A program made the translations under genes and the position numbers. From Calliopsis andreniformis (Eukaryota > Arthropoda > Insecta > Hymenoptera > Andrenidae): a DNA stretch of 64,000 bases. The notes under the pieces are model-generated. The model was not told the origin of the DNA. It saw nothing but the letters and a program-made list of their open reading frames with translations, and did not search any database. The stretch lies in assembly GCF_051401765.1 (NCBI RefSeq), contig NW_027480429.1, positions 14,450,157-14,514,156 of the forward strand. Direction: 5' to 3'. Below, one piece after another: positions 1-11,089 of the stretch; position 1 is the first letter of the stretch; each line of letters opens with the position of its first letter.

Positions 1-2879
1 TAGGCTTCACTCTATGGCGTTCTTCCACCACATCGAATAGCTACAGCCTCAGAAGTCAACACCTGAAGTCTAAAATACAATAAAAATACAACAGTCTTTC
101 CACCCTATGACAGGATTAATTGCTACCAGTGTGAAAGTTATGGTCATTTCTACTTTCCGGGCAACCTAGGCTTCACCCTAGGGCGTTGTTCCACCTGATG
201 GAATAGTTAGGTCCCAAGAAGTCAACGCCAGAAGCATAAAATACGATATAAATACAACAGCTTTTCCATCGTATAAAACGAATAATTGCAACCAGTTTGA
301 AAGTGATGATCATTTCTACGTACCGCGCAACCTAGGCTTCACTATAGGGCGTTGACCCACCAGGTCAAACAGTTAGGGCCTTAGAAGCCAACTCCCGAAG
401 CATTAAAGACAAAATAAATAGAACAGTTTTTCCATTGTATAAAACGAATAATTGCTACCAGTATGAAAGTTATGGTCATTTCTACTTTCCGGGCAACCTA
501 GGCTTCACCCTAGGGCGCTGCTCCAACAGATTGTATAGTTAGGGCCTTAGAAGTCAATGCCCGAAGCATATAATGCAATAAAAATAAAACAGTATTTCCA
601 TCATATAACAGGAATAATTGCAACCAATTTGAAAGTGATGGTCATTTATACGTACCGGGCAACCTACGCTTCACTCGAGGGCGTTGCTCCACCAGATCGA
701 ATAGTTAGGGCCTTAGAAGTCAACTCCCGTAGCATAAAATACAAGATAAATAGAACAGTTTTTCCATCGTATAAAACGAATAATTGCTGCCAGTGTGAAA
801 GTTATGGTCATTTCTACTTGCCGGGCAACCTAGGCTTCACCCTAGGGCGTTGTTCCGCCTGATGGAATAGTTAGGGCCTAAGAAGTCAACGCCAGAAGCA
901 TAAAATACGATATAAATACAACAGCGTTTCCATCGTATAAAACGAATAATTGCAACCAGTTTGAAAGTGATGGTCATTTCTACGTACCGGGCAACCTAGC
1001 CTTCACACTAGGGCGTTGCTCCACCAGATCAAACAGTTAGGGCCTTAGAAGTCAACGCCCGAAGCATAAAATACAACATAATAGAACAGTTTTTCCATTG
1101 TATAAAACGAATAATTGCTACCAGTGTAAACTTTATGGTCAATTCTACGTTCCGGGCAACCTAGGCTTCACCCTAGGGTGTTGTTCCACCAGATCGAATA
1201 GTTCGGGCCTAAGAAGTGAACGCCAGAAGAATAAAATACAATATAAATATAACAGTTTTTCCATCGTATAAAACGAATAATAGCAACCAGTGTGAAAGTT
1301 GTGGTCATTTCTACGTTCCGGGCAACCTAGGTTTCACTATAGGGCGTCGCTCCACCAGATCAAACAGTTAGGGCCTTAGGAGCCAACGCCCGAAGCATTA
1401 AATACAAAATAAATAGAACAGTTTTTCCATTTTATAAAACGAATAATTGCTACCAGTGTAAAAGTTATGGTCATTTCTACGTTCCGGGCAACCTAGGCTT
1501 CACCCTAGGCCGTTGTTCCAGCAGATCGAATAGCTAGGGCCTAAGAAGTGAACGCCAGAAGCATAAAATACAATATAAATACAACAGTTTTTCCATCATA
1601 TAAAACGAATAATTGCAACCTGTATGAAAGTTATGGTCACTTCTACGTTCCGAGCACCCTAGGCGTCACTCGAGGGCGTGGCTCCACCAGATCAAACAGT
1701 TAGGGCCTTAGGAGCCAACGCCCGAAGCATTAAATACAAAATAAATAGAACAGTTTTTCCATCATATAAAACGAATAATTGCAACCAGTATGAAAGTTAT
1801 GGTCATTTCTACGTTCCGAGCACCCTAGGCGTCACTCTAGGGCGTTGCTCCACCAGACGAAACAGTTAGGGCCTTAGAAGTCAACGCCCGAAGCATAAAA
1901 TACAATATAAATATAACAGTTTTTCCATCGTATAAAACGAATAATAGCAACCAGTGTGAAAGTTATGGTCATTTCTACGTTCCGGGCAACCTAGCTTTCA
2001 CTCTAGGGCGTTGCTCCACCAGATCAAACAGTTAGGGCCTTAGACGCCAACGCCCGAAGCATTAAATACAAAATAAATAGAACAGTTTTCCATTGTATAA
2101 AACGAATAATTGCTAACAGTGTAAAAGTTATGGTCATTTCTACGTTCCGGGCTACCTAGGCTTCACCCTAGGCCGTTGTTCCACCAGATCGAATAGTTAG
2201 GGCCTAAGGAGTGAACGCCAGAAGCATAAAATACAATATAAATACAACAGTTTTTCCATCATATAAAACGAATAATTGCAACGAGTATGAAAGTTATGGT
2301 CATTTCTACTTTCCGGGCAACCTAGGCTTCACCCTGGGGCGTTGCGCAAACAGATTGAATAGTTTGGGCCTTAGAAGTCAATGCCCGAATGATAAAATGC
2401 AATGAAAATTAAACAGTTTTTCCATCGTATAACAGGATTAATTGCAACCAGTTTGAAAGTGATCGTCATTTCTACGTTCCGGGCAACCTAGGCTTCACTC
2501 TAGGGCGTTGCTCCACCAGATCGAAATGCTAGGGCCTTAGAAGTCAACGCCAGAAGCATAAAATACAATATAAATACAACAGCATTTCCATCGTATAAAA
2601 CGAATAATTGCTACCAGTGTGAAAGTTATGGTCATTTCTACTTTCCGGGCAACCTAGGCTTCACCCTAGGGCGTTGTTCCACCTGATGGAATAGTTAGGT
2701 CCCAAGAAGTGAACGCCAGAAGCATAAAATACGATATAAATACAACAGTTTTTCCATCATATGAAACGAATAATTGCAACTAGTATGAAAGTTATGGTCA
2801 TTTCTACTTTCCGGGCAACCTAGGCTTCACCCTAGGGCGTTGCTCCAACAGATTGAATAGCTAGGGCCTTAGAAGTCAA
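1..2879 (+). repeat. Segmental block I, copy 1 (about 17 monomers)
   Basis: This stretch matches 14426-17304 at a constant offset of 14,425 bp (87 monomers) with no net indel. I noticed only a handful of differences, for example 'gttgacc' at 342 against 'gttgctc' in the other copy, and 'ccaccaga' near 2513 against 'ccactaga'. Correspondence stops at 2880, where this copy reads 'tcaaagccc' and the other 'tcaacgccc'. Parts are also copied at 20730-21214 (first three monomers) and, from about 1481 on, at 21215-21520. It contains several distinctive monomers, such as those with 'ctcgaggg' near 672 and 1671. Confidence 0.88.
2815..2843 (+). other. Junction dyad (hairpin-capable), representative copy
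   Basis: At the monomer junction 'gcaac' (2815-2819) and 'ctagg' (2820-2824) are followed by the loop 'cttcac' (2825-2830). Then come 'cctag' (2831-2835), a 3-base bulge 'ggc' and 'gttgc' (2839-2843). The arms can form ten Watson-Crick pairs around a 6-base loop with one bulge. The same layout recurs at nearly every monomer junction. Variants with 'tctag' or 'gttgt' swap one Watson-Crick pair for a G:T(U) mismatch. Whether it extrudes as a cruciform, or folds in a transcript, cannot be told from sequence. Confidence 0.7.
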
Positions 2880-3373
2880 AGCCCAAAGCATAAAATGCAA
2901 TAAAAATACAACAGTCTTTCCATCATATAACAGGAATAATTGCAACCCGTGTAAGTGATGGTCATTTCTACTTTCCGGGCAACCTAGGCTTCACCCTAGG
3001 GCGTTGTTCCACATGATGGAATAGTTAGGGCCTAAGAAGTCAAGCCAGAAGCATAAAATACGATATAGGTACAACAGCTTTTCCATCGTATAAAACGAAT
3101 TATTGCTACCAGTGTGAAAGTTATGGTCATTTCTACTTTCCGGCCAACCTAGGCTACACCCTAGGGCGTTGTTCCACCTGATGGAATAGTTAGGGCCTAA
3201 GAAGTCAACGCCAGAAGCATAAAATACGATATAAATACAACAGCTTTTCCATCGTATAAAACGAATAATTGCAACCAGTTGAAAGTGATGGTCATTTCTA
3301 CGTACCGGGCAACCTAGGCTTCACTCTAGGGCGTTGCTCCACCAGATCAAACAGTTAGGGCCTCAGAAGTCAA
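2880..3373 (+). repeat. Three-monomer segment (494 bp) absent from the 14-17 kb copy
   Basis: The block I copy at 14426 jumps at 17305 from the equivalent of 2879 to the equivalent of 3374, so 494 bp is missing there. The segment holds three monomers shortened by small deletions: 'cccgtgtaagtgatgg' (2 bp short), 'gtcaagccag' (1 bp short) and 'ccagttgaaag' (1 bp short). The same shortened monomers occur near 24270-24760, 31230-31720 and 53975-54460, so the segment is an older component that was lost from the 17 kb copy. Confidence 0.82.
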
Positions 3374-4974
3374 CGCCCGAAGCATAAAATACAAGATAAA
3401 TAGAAGAGTTTTTCCATTGTGTAAAACGAATAATTGCTACCAGTGTAAAAGTTATGGTCATTTCTACGTTCCGGGCAACCTAGGCTTCACTCTATGGCGT
3501 TCTTCCACCACATCGAATAGCTACGGCCTCAGAAGTCAACACCTGAAGTCTAAAATACAATAAAAATACAACAGTCTTTCCATCCTATAACAGGAATAAT
3601 TGCAACCCGTGTGAAGGTGATGGTCATTTCTGCGATCCAGGCAACCTAGGCTTCACTCTAAGGCGTTGTTCCACCAGATCGAATAGTTAGGGTCTAAGAA
3701 GTCAACGCCAGTAGCATAAAATACGATATAAATACAACAACTTTTCCATCGTATAAAACGAATAATTGCAACCAGTTTGAAGGTGATGGTCATTTCTACG
3801 TGCCGGGCAACCTAGGCTTCACTCTAGGTCGTTGCTCCACCAGAGGAAACAGTTAGGGCCTTAGAAGTCAACGCCCGAAGCACAAAATACAAAATAAATA
3901 GAACAGTTATTCCATTGTATAAAACGCATAATTGCTACCAGTGTAAAAGTTATGGTCATTTCTACGTTCCGGGCAACCTAGGCTTCACCCAAGGGCGTTG
4001 TTCCACCAGATCGAATAGTTCGGTCCTAAGAAGTGAACGCCAGAAGAACAAAATACAATATAAATATAACAGTTTTTCCATCGTATAAAACGAATAGTAG
4101 CAACCAGTGTGAAAGTTATGGTCATTTCTACGTTCCGGGTAACCTAGGTTTCACTCTAGGGCGTTGCTCCACCAGATCAAACAGTTAGGGCCTTAGAAGC
4201 CAACGCCCGAAGCATTAAATACAAAATAAGTAGAACAGTTTTTCCATTGTAAAAAACGAATAATTGCTACCAGTGTAAACGTTATGGTCATTTCTAAGTT
4301 CCGGGCAACCCAGGCTTCACTCTATGGCGTTGCTCCACTAGATCGAATAGCTAGGGCCTTTGAAGTCAATGCCAGAAGCATAAAATACAATATAAATACA
4401 ACCCTTTTTCCATCGTATAAAACAAATAATTACAACCAGTATGAAACTTATGGTCATTTCTACTTTCCGAGCAACCTACACTTCACCCTAGGGCGTTGCT
4501 CCAACAGATTGAATAGTTTGGGCCTTAGAAGTCAATGCCCGAAGCATAAAATACGATATAAATAAAACAGTTTTTCCATTGTATAAAACGAATAATTGCT
4601 ACCAGTGTGAAAGTGATAGTCATTTCTACGTTCCGTGCAACCTAGTCTTCACTCTAGGGCGTTGCTCCACCAAATCGAATAGCTAGGTCCCTAGAAGTCA
4701 ACGCCAGAAGCATAAAATACAATAAAGATGCAAAAGTTTTTCCATCGTATTACGGGAATAACTGCAAACAGTATGAAAGTACTGGTCATTTCTACGTTCC
4801 GGGTAACCTAGGTTTCACGCTAGGGCGTTGCTCCACCAGATGGAATAGCTAGGGACTTAGAATTCAACGCCTTAAGAATAAAATACAATATAAGTACAAC
4901 AGTTTTTCCATCGTATGAAATGAATAATTGCAACCAGTGTGAAAGTTATGGCCATTTCTACATTTCGAGCAACC
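3374..4974 (+). repeat. Mosaic monomers, partly copied at 17305-18350
   Basis: 3374-3799 matches 17305-17730 at offset 13,931. 3800-4462 (four monomers, 663 bp) is missing there. From 4463 the match resumes at 17731 with offset 13,268 and runs to about 5082. The range about 2339-4490 is also copied at about 23731-25885 (offset 21,393), and so again in the second 42-mer and near 53.4-55.6 kb. The monomer from about 4284, with the variants 'aacccaggcttc' and 'aaactt', recurs in those copies. No gene is seen. Confidence 0.8.
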
Positions 4975-6962
4975 TAGGCTTCACTCTAGGGCGTTGTTCC
5001 ACCAGATCGAATAGTTAGGGCCTAAGAAGTGAACACCAGAAGCATAAAATACAGTATAAATACAACAGTTTTTCCATCATATAACAGGAATAATTGAAAT
5101 CAGTTTGAAAGCGATGGCCAATTCTACGTTCCGGGCAAACTAGGCTTCACTCTAGGGCGTTGATCCACCAGATCAAACAGTTAGGGCCTTAGAAGCCAAC
5201 GCCCGAAGCATTAAATACAAAATAAGTAGAACAGTTTTTCCATTGTATAAAACGAATAATTGCTACCAGTGTAAACGTTATGGTCATTTCTACGTTCCGG
5301 GCAACCCAGGCTTCACTCTATGGCGTTGCTCCACTAGATCGAATAGCTAGGCCCTTTGAAGTCAACGCCAGAAGCATAAAATACAATATAAATACAACAC
5401 TTTTTCCATCGTATAAAACAAATAATTGCAACCAGTATGAAACTTATGGTCATTTCTACTTTCCGAGCAACCTACACTTCACCCTAGGGCGTTGCTCCAA
5501 CAGATTGAATAGTTTGGGCCTTAGAAGTCAATGCCCGAAGCATAAAATACGATATAAATAAAACAGTTTTTCCATTGTATAAACCGAATAATTGCAACCA
5601 GTATAAAAGTTATGGTCATTTCTACTTTCCGGGCGACCTGGGCTTCACCCTAGGACGTTGCTCCAACAGATTGAATAGTTAGGGCCTTAGAAGTCAATGC
5701 CCGAAGCATAAAATACATTATAAATACAACAGTTTTTCCATCATATAAAACGAATAATTGCAACTAGTATGAAAGTTATGGTCATTTCTACTTTCCGGGC
5801 AACCTAGGCTTCACCCTAGGGCGTTGCTCCAACAGATTGAATAGCTAGGGCTATAGAAGTCAAAGCCCAAAGCATAAAATGCAATGAAAGTACAACAGCC
5901 TTTCCATCATATAACAGGAATAATTGCAACCCGTGTAAGTTATGGTCATTTCTACTTTCCGGGCAACCTAGGCTTCACCCTAGGGCGTTGTTCCACATGG
6001 TGGAATAGTTAGGGCCTAAGAAGTCAACGCCAGAAGCATAAAATACGATATAGATACAACAGCTTTTCCATCGTATAAAACGAATTATTGCTACCAGTGT
6101 GAAAGTTATGGTCATTTCTACTTTCCGGCCAACCTAGGCTACACCCTAGGGCGTTGTTCCACCAGATCGAATAGTTAGGGCCTAAGAAGTCAACGCCAGT
6201 AGCATAAAATACGATATAAATACAACAGCTTTTCCATCGTATAAAACGAATAATTGCAACCAGTTTGAAAGTGATGGTCATTTCTACGTACCGGGCAACC
6301 TAGGCTTCACTCTAGGGCGTTGCTCCACCAGACGAAACAGTTAGGGCCTTAGAAGTCAACGCCCAAAGCATAAAATGCAATAAAAATGCAACAGCCTTTC
6401 CATCATATGACAGGAATAATTGCAACCCGTGTAAGTTATGGTCATTTCTACTTTCCGGGCAACCTAGGCTTCACCCTAGGGCGTTGCTCCACCAGATCAA
6501 ACAGTTAGGGCCTTAGAAGCCAACGCCCGAAGCATTAAATACAAAATAAGTAGAACAGTTTTTCCATTGTATAAAACGAATAATTGCTACCAGTGTAAAC
6601 GTTATGGTCATTTCTACGTTCCGGGCAACCCTGGCTTCACTCTATGGCGTTGCTCCACTAGATCGAATAGCTAGGGCCTTTGAAGTCAACGCCAGAAGCA
6701 TAAAATACAATATAAATACAACACTTTTTCCATCGTATAAAACAAATAATTGCAACCAGTATGAAACTTATGGTCCTTTCTACTTTCCGAGCAACCTACA
6801 CTTCACCCTAGGGCGATGCTCCAACAGATTGAATAGTTAGGGCCTTAGAAGTCAACGCCCGAAGCATAAAATGCAATGAAAATACAACAGCGTTTCCATC
6901 ATATAACAGAAATAATTGCAATCAGTTTGAAAGTGATGGCCAATTCTACGTTCCGGGCAAAC
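4975..6962 (+). repeat. 12-mer unit, copy 1 (1,988 bp)
   Basis: Twelve monomers are repeated directly downstream at offset 1,988 bp. Shared rare variants include 'gaacaccagaag' (5032 and 7020), 'ggcgttgatcc' near 5157 and 7145, 'ggctatagaag' near 5848 and 7836, and 'ccacatggtgg' near 5993 and 7981. Parts of the unit also occur at 26.0-26.5 kb, 33.0-33.4 kb and 55.7-57.4 kb, so it is a module used several times in the window. Confidence 0.85.
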
Positions 6963-8780
6963 TAGGCTTCACTCTAGGGCGTTGTTCCACCAGATCGAAT
7001 AGTTAGGGCCTAAGAAGTGAACACCAGAAGCATAAAATACAGTATAAATACAACAGTTTTTCCATCATATAACAGGAATAATTGAAATCAGTTTGAAAGC
7101 GATGGCCAATTCTACGTTCCGGGCAAACTAGGCTTCACTCTAGGGCGTTGATCCACCAGATCAAACAGTTAGGGCCTTAGAAGCCAACGCCCGAAGCATT
7201 AAATACAAAATAAGTAGAACAGTTTTTCCATTGTATAAAACGAATAATTGCTACCAGTGTAAACGTTATGGTCATTTCTACGTTCCGGGCAACCCAGGCT
7301 TCACTCTATGGCGTTGCTCCACTAGATCGAATAGCTAGGCCCTTTGAAGTCAACGCCAGAAGCATAAAATACAATATAAATACAACACTTTTTCCATCGT
7401 ATAAAACAAATAATTGCAACCAGTATGAAACTTATGGTCATTTCTACTTTCCGAGCAACCTACACTTCACCCTAGGGCGTTGCTCCAACAGATTGAATAG
7501 TTTGGGCCTTAGAAGTCAATGCCCGAAGCATAAAATACGATATAAATAAAACAGTTTTTCCATTGTATAAACCGAATAATTGCAACCAGTATAAAAGTTA
7601 TGGTCATTTCTACTTTCCGGGCGACCTGGGCTTCACCCTAGGACGTTGCTCCAACAGATTGAATAGTTAGGGCCTTAGAAGTCAATGCCCGAAGCATAAA
7701 ATACATTATAAATACAACAGTTTTTCCATCATATAAAACGAATAATTGCAACTAGTATGAAAGTTATGGTCATTTCTACTTTCCGGGCAACCTAGGCTTC
7801 ACCCTAGGGCGTTGCTCCAACAGATTGAATAGCTAGGGCTATAGAAGTCAAAGCCCAAAGCATAAAATGCAATGAAAGTACAACAGCCTTTCCATCATAT
7901 AACAGGAATAATTGCAACCCGTGTAAGTTATGGTCATTTCTACTTTCCGGGCAACCTAGGCTTCACCCTAGGGCGTTGTTCCACATGGTGGAATAGTTAG
8001 GGCCTAAGAAGTCAACGCCAGAAGCATAAAATACGATATAGATACAACAGCTTTTCCATCGTATAAAACGAATTATTGCTACCAGTGTGAAAGATATGGT
8101 CATTTCTACTTTCCGGCCAACCTAGGCTACACCCTAGGGCGTTGTTCCACCAGATCGAATAGTTAGGGCCTAAGAAGTCAACGCCAGTAGCATAAAATAC
8201 GATATAAATACAACAGCTTTTCCATCGTATAAAACGAATAATTGCAACCAGTTTGAAAGTGATGGTCATTTCTACGTACCGGGCAACCTAGGCTTCACTC
8301 TAGGGCGTTGCTCCACCAGACGAAACAGTTAGGGCCTTAGAAGTCAACGCCCAAAGCATAAAATGCAATGAAAGTACAACAGCCTTTCCATCATATAACA
8401 GGAATAATTGCAACCCGTGTAAGTTATGGTCATTTCTACGTTCCGGGCAACCCTGGCTTCACTCTATGGCGTTGCTCCACTAGATCGAATAGCTAGGGCC
8501 TTTGAAGTCAACGCCAGAAGCATAAAATACAATATAAATACAACACTTTTTCCATCGTATAAAACAAATAATTGCAACCAGTATGAAACTTATGGTCCTT
8601 TCTACTTTCCGAGCAACCTACACTTCACCCTAGGGCGATGCTCCAACAGATTGAATAGTTAGGGCCTTAGAAGTCAACGCCCGAAGCATAAAATGCAATG
8701 AAAATACAACAGCGTTTCCATCATATAACAGAAATAATTGCAATCAGTTTGAAAGTGATGGCCAATTCTACGTTCCGGGC
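6963..8780 (+). repeat. 12-mer unit, copy 2, reduced to 11 monomers
   Basis: This copies 4975-6962 at offset 1,988 up to about 8440. There it skips one monomer: copy 1 reads on through 6440-6605 while copy 2 passes straight to 'gttccgggcaaccctggc'. After that the offset is 1,822 bp, which is 166 less. The rare 'aaccctggc' variant (about 6627 and 8449) and 'ggcgatgctcc' (about 6812 and 8634) confirm the register on both sides. An in-phase loss of a single monomer explains it. Confidence 0.84.
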
Positions 8781-11089
8781 AAACTAGGCTTCACTCTAGG
8801 GCGTTGCTCCACCAGATCGAATAGTTAGGGCCTTAGAAGTCAACGCCCGAAGCATAAAATGCAGAATAAGTAGAACAATTTTTCCATCGTATAAAACGAA
8901 TAATTGCAACCAGTGTGAAAGTTATGGTCGTTTCTACTTTCCGTGCAACCTAGGCTTCACCCTAGGGCGTTGCTCCAACAGATTGAATAGTTAGGGCCTT
9001 AGAAGTCAATGCCCGAAGCATAAAATACGATATAAATAAAACAGTTTTTCCATTGTATAAAACGAATAATTGCTACCAGTGTGAAAGTTATGGTCATTTC
9101 TACGTTCCGCGCAACCTGGGCTTTACCCCAGGGCGTTGCTCCACCAAATCGAATAGCTAGGTCCCTAGAAGTAAACGCCAGAAGCATAAAATACAATAAA
9201 GATGCAAAAGTTTTTCCATCGTATAACAGGAATAACTGCAAACAGTATGAAAGTACTGGTCATTTCTACGTTCCGGGTAACCTAGGTTTCACGCTAGGGC
9301 GTTGCTCCACCAGATCGAATAGCTAGGGACTTAGAATTCAACGCCTTAAGAATAAAATACAGTATAAGTACAACAGTTTTTCCATCGTATGAAATGAATA
9401 ATTGCAACCAGTGTGAAAGTTATGGTCATTTCTACATTTAGAGCAACCTAGGCTTCACTCTAGGGCGTTGTTCCACCAGATCGAATAGTTAGGGCCTAAG
9501 AAGTGAACGCCAGAAGCATAAAATACAATATAAATACAACAGTTTTTCCATCATATAAAACGAATAATTGCAACCAGTATAAAAGTTATGGTCATTTCTA
9601 CTTTCCGGGCGACCTAGGCTTCACCCTAGGGCGTTGCTCCGTCAGATTGAATAGCTAGGGCCTAAGAAGTCAACGCCAGTAGCATAAAATACGATATAAA
9701 TACAAGAACTTTTCCATCGTATAAAACGAATAATTGCAACCAGTTTGAAGGTGATGGTCATTTCTACGTACCGGGCAACCTAGGCTTCACTCTAGGGCGT
9801 TGCTCCACCTGACGAAACAGTTAGGGCCTTAGAAGTCAACGCCCGAAGCATAAAATACAAAATAAATAGAACAGTTATTCCATTGTATAAAACGCATAAT
9901 TGCTACCAGTGTAAAAGTTATGGTCATTTCTACGCTCCGGGCAACCTAGGCTTCACCCAAGGGCGTTGTTCCACCAGATGGAATAGTTAGGGCCTAAGAA
10001 GTGAACGCCAGAAGCATAAAATACAATATAAATACAACAGTTTTTCCATCATATAAAACGAATAATTGCAACCAGTATGAAAGTTATGATCATTTCTTCT
10101 TTCCGGGCAACCTAGGCTTCACCCTAGGGCGTTGTTCCACCTGATGGAATAGCTAGGACCTAAGAAGTCAACGCCAGAAGCATAAAACACGATATAAATA
10201 CAACAGCATTTCCATCGTATAAAACGAATAATTGCAACCAGTTTGAAAGTGATGGTCATTTCTACGTACCGGGCAACCTAGCCTTCACTCTAGGGCGTTG
10301 CTCCACCAGATCAAACAGTTAGGGCCTTAGAAGTCAACGCCCGAAGCATAAAATACAAAATAATAGAACAGTTTTTCCATTGTATAAAACGAATAATTGC
10401 TACCAGTGTAAAATTTATGGTCAATTCAACGTTCCGGTCAACCTAGGCTTCACCCTAGGGCGTTGTTCCACCAGATCGAATAGTTCGGGCCTAAGAAGTG
10501 AACGCCAGAAGAATAAAATACAATATAAATATAACAGTGTTTCCATCGTATAAAACGAATAATTGCAACCAGTGTGTAAGTAATGGTCATTTCTAAGTTC
10601 CGGGCAACCTAGGCTTCACTCTAGGGCGTTGCTCCACCAGATCATACAGTTAGGGCCTTAGAAGCCAACGCCCGAAGCATAAAACACAAAATATATAGAA
10701 CGGTTTTTCCATTGTATAAAACGAATAATTGCTACCAGTGTAAAATTTATGGTCATTTCTACGTTCCGGGCAACCTAGGTTTCACTCCAGGGCGTGGCTC
10801 CTCGAGATCGAATAGTTACGGCCTAAGCAGTCAACGCCAGAAGCATAAAATACGATAAAGATGCAACAGTTTTTCCATCGTATAAAACGAATAATTGCAA
10901 CCAGTGTGAAAGTTATGGTCATTTCTACATTCCGAGCAACCTAGGCCTCACTCTAGGGCGTTGTTCCACCAGATCAAATAGTTAGGGCCTAAGAAGTGAA
11001 CGCCAGAAGCATAAAATGCAATAAAAATACAACAGTTTTTCCATCGTGTAGCAGGAGTAATATGCAACCAGTGTGATAGTAGTGGTCAT
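8781..11089 (+). repeat. Patchwork of monomers with matches elsewhere in the array
   Basis: About 8930-9290 matches 27510-27860 (offset 18,577), including the 'tttaccccagggcg' variant. About 9320-9400 resembles 4850-4930 ('gggacttagaattc'). About 9660-9980 resembles 3680-4000, and about 10140-10500 resembles 850-1200. About 10790-11120 matches 37495-37830 (offset 26,705), including the 167-bp variant with 'gcaggagtaatatg' at 11051. No block longer than a few monomers is in one constant register, and no gene or inserted element is seen. Confidence 0.72.

Noticed and set aside
557..862. Forward open frame of 101 codons, with near-identical copies at 12826, 14982, 19130, 58126 and 61943
   Set aside because: It spans about two monomers. 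Because 166 is not a multiple of three, a frame shifts by one each monomer, and occasional long frames arise by chance and are then copied with the blocks. The predicted peptide merely reads through the repeat, and recurrence follows DNA duplication.
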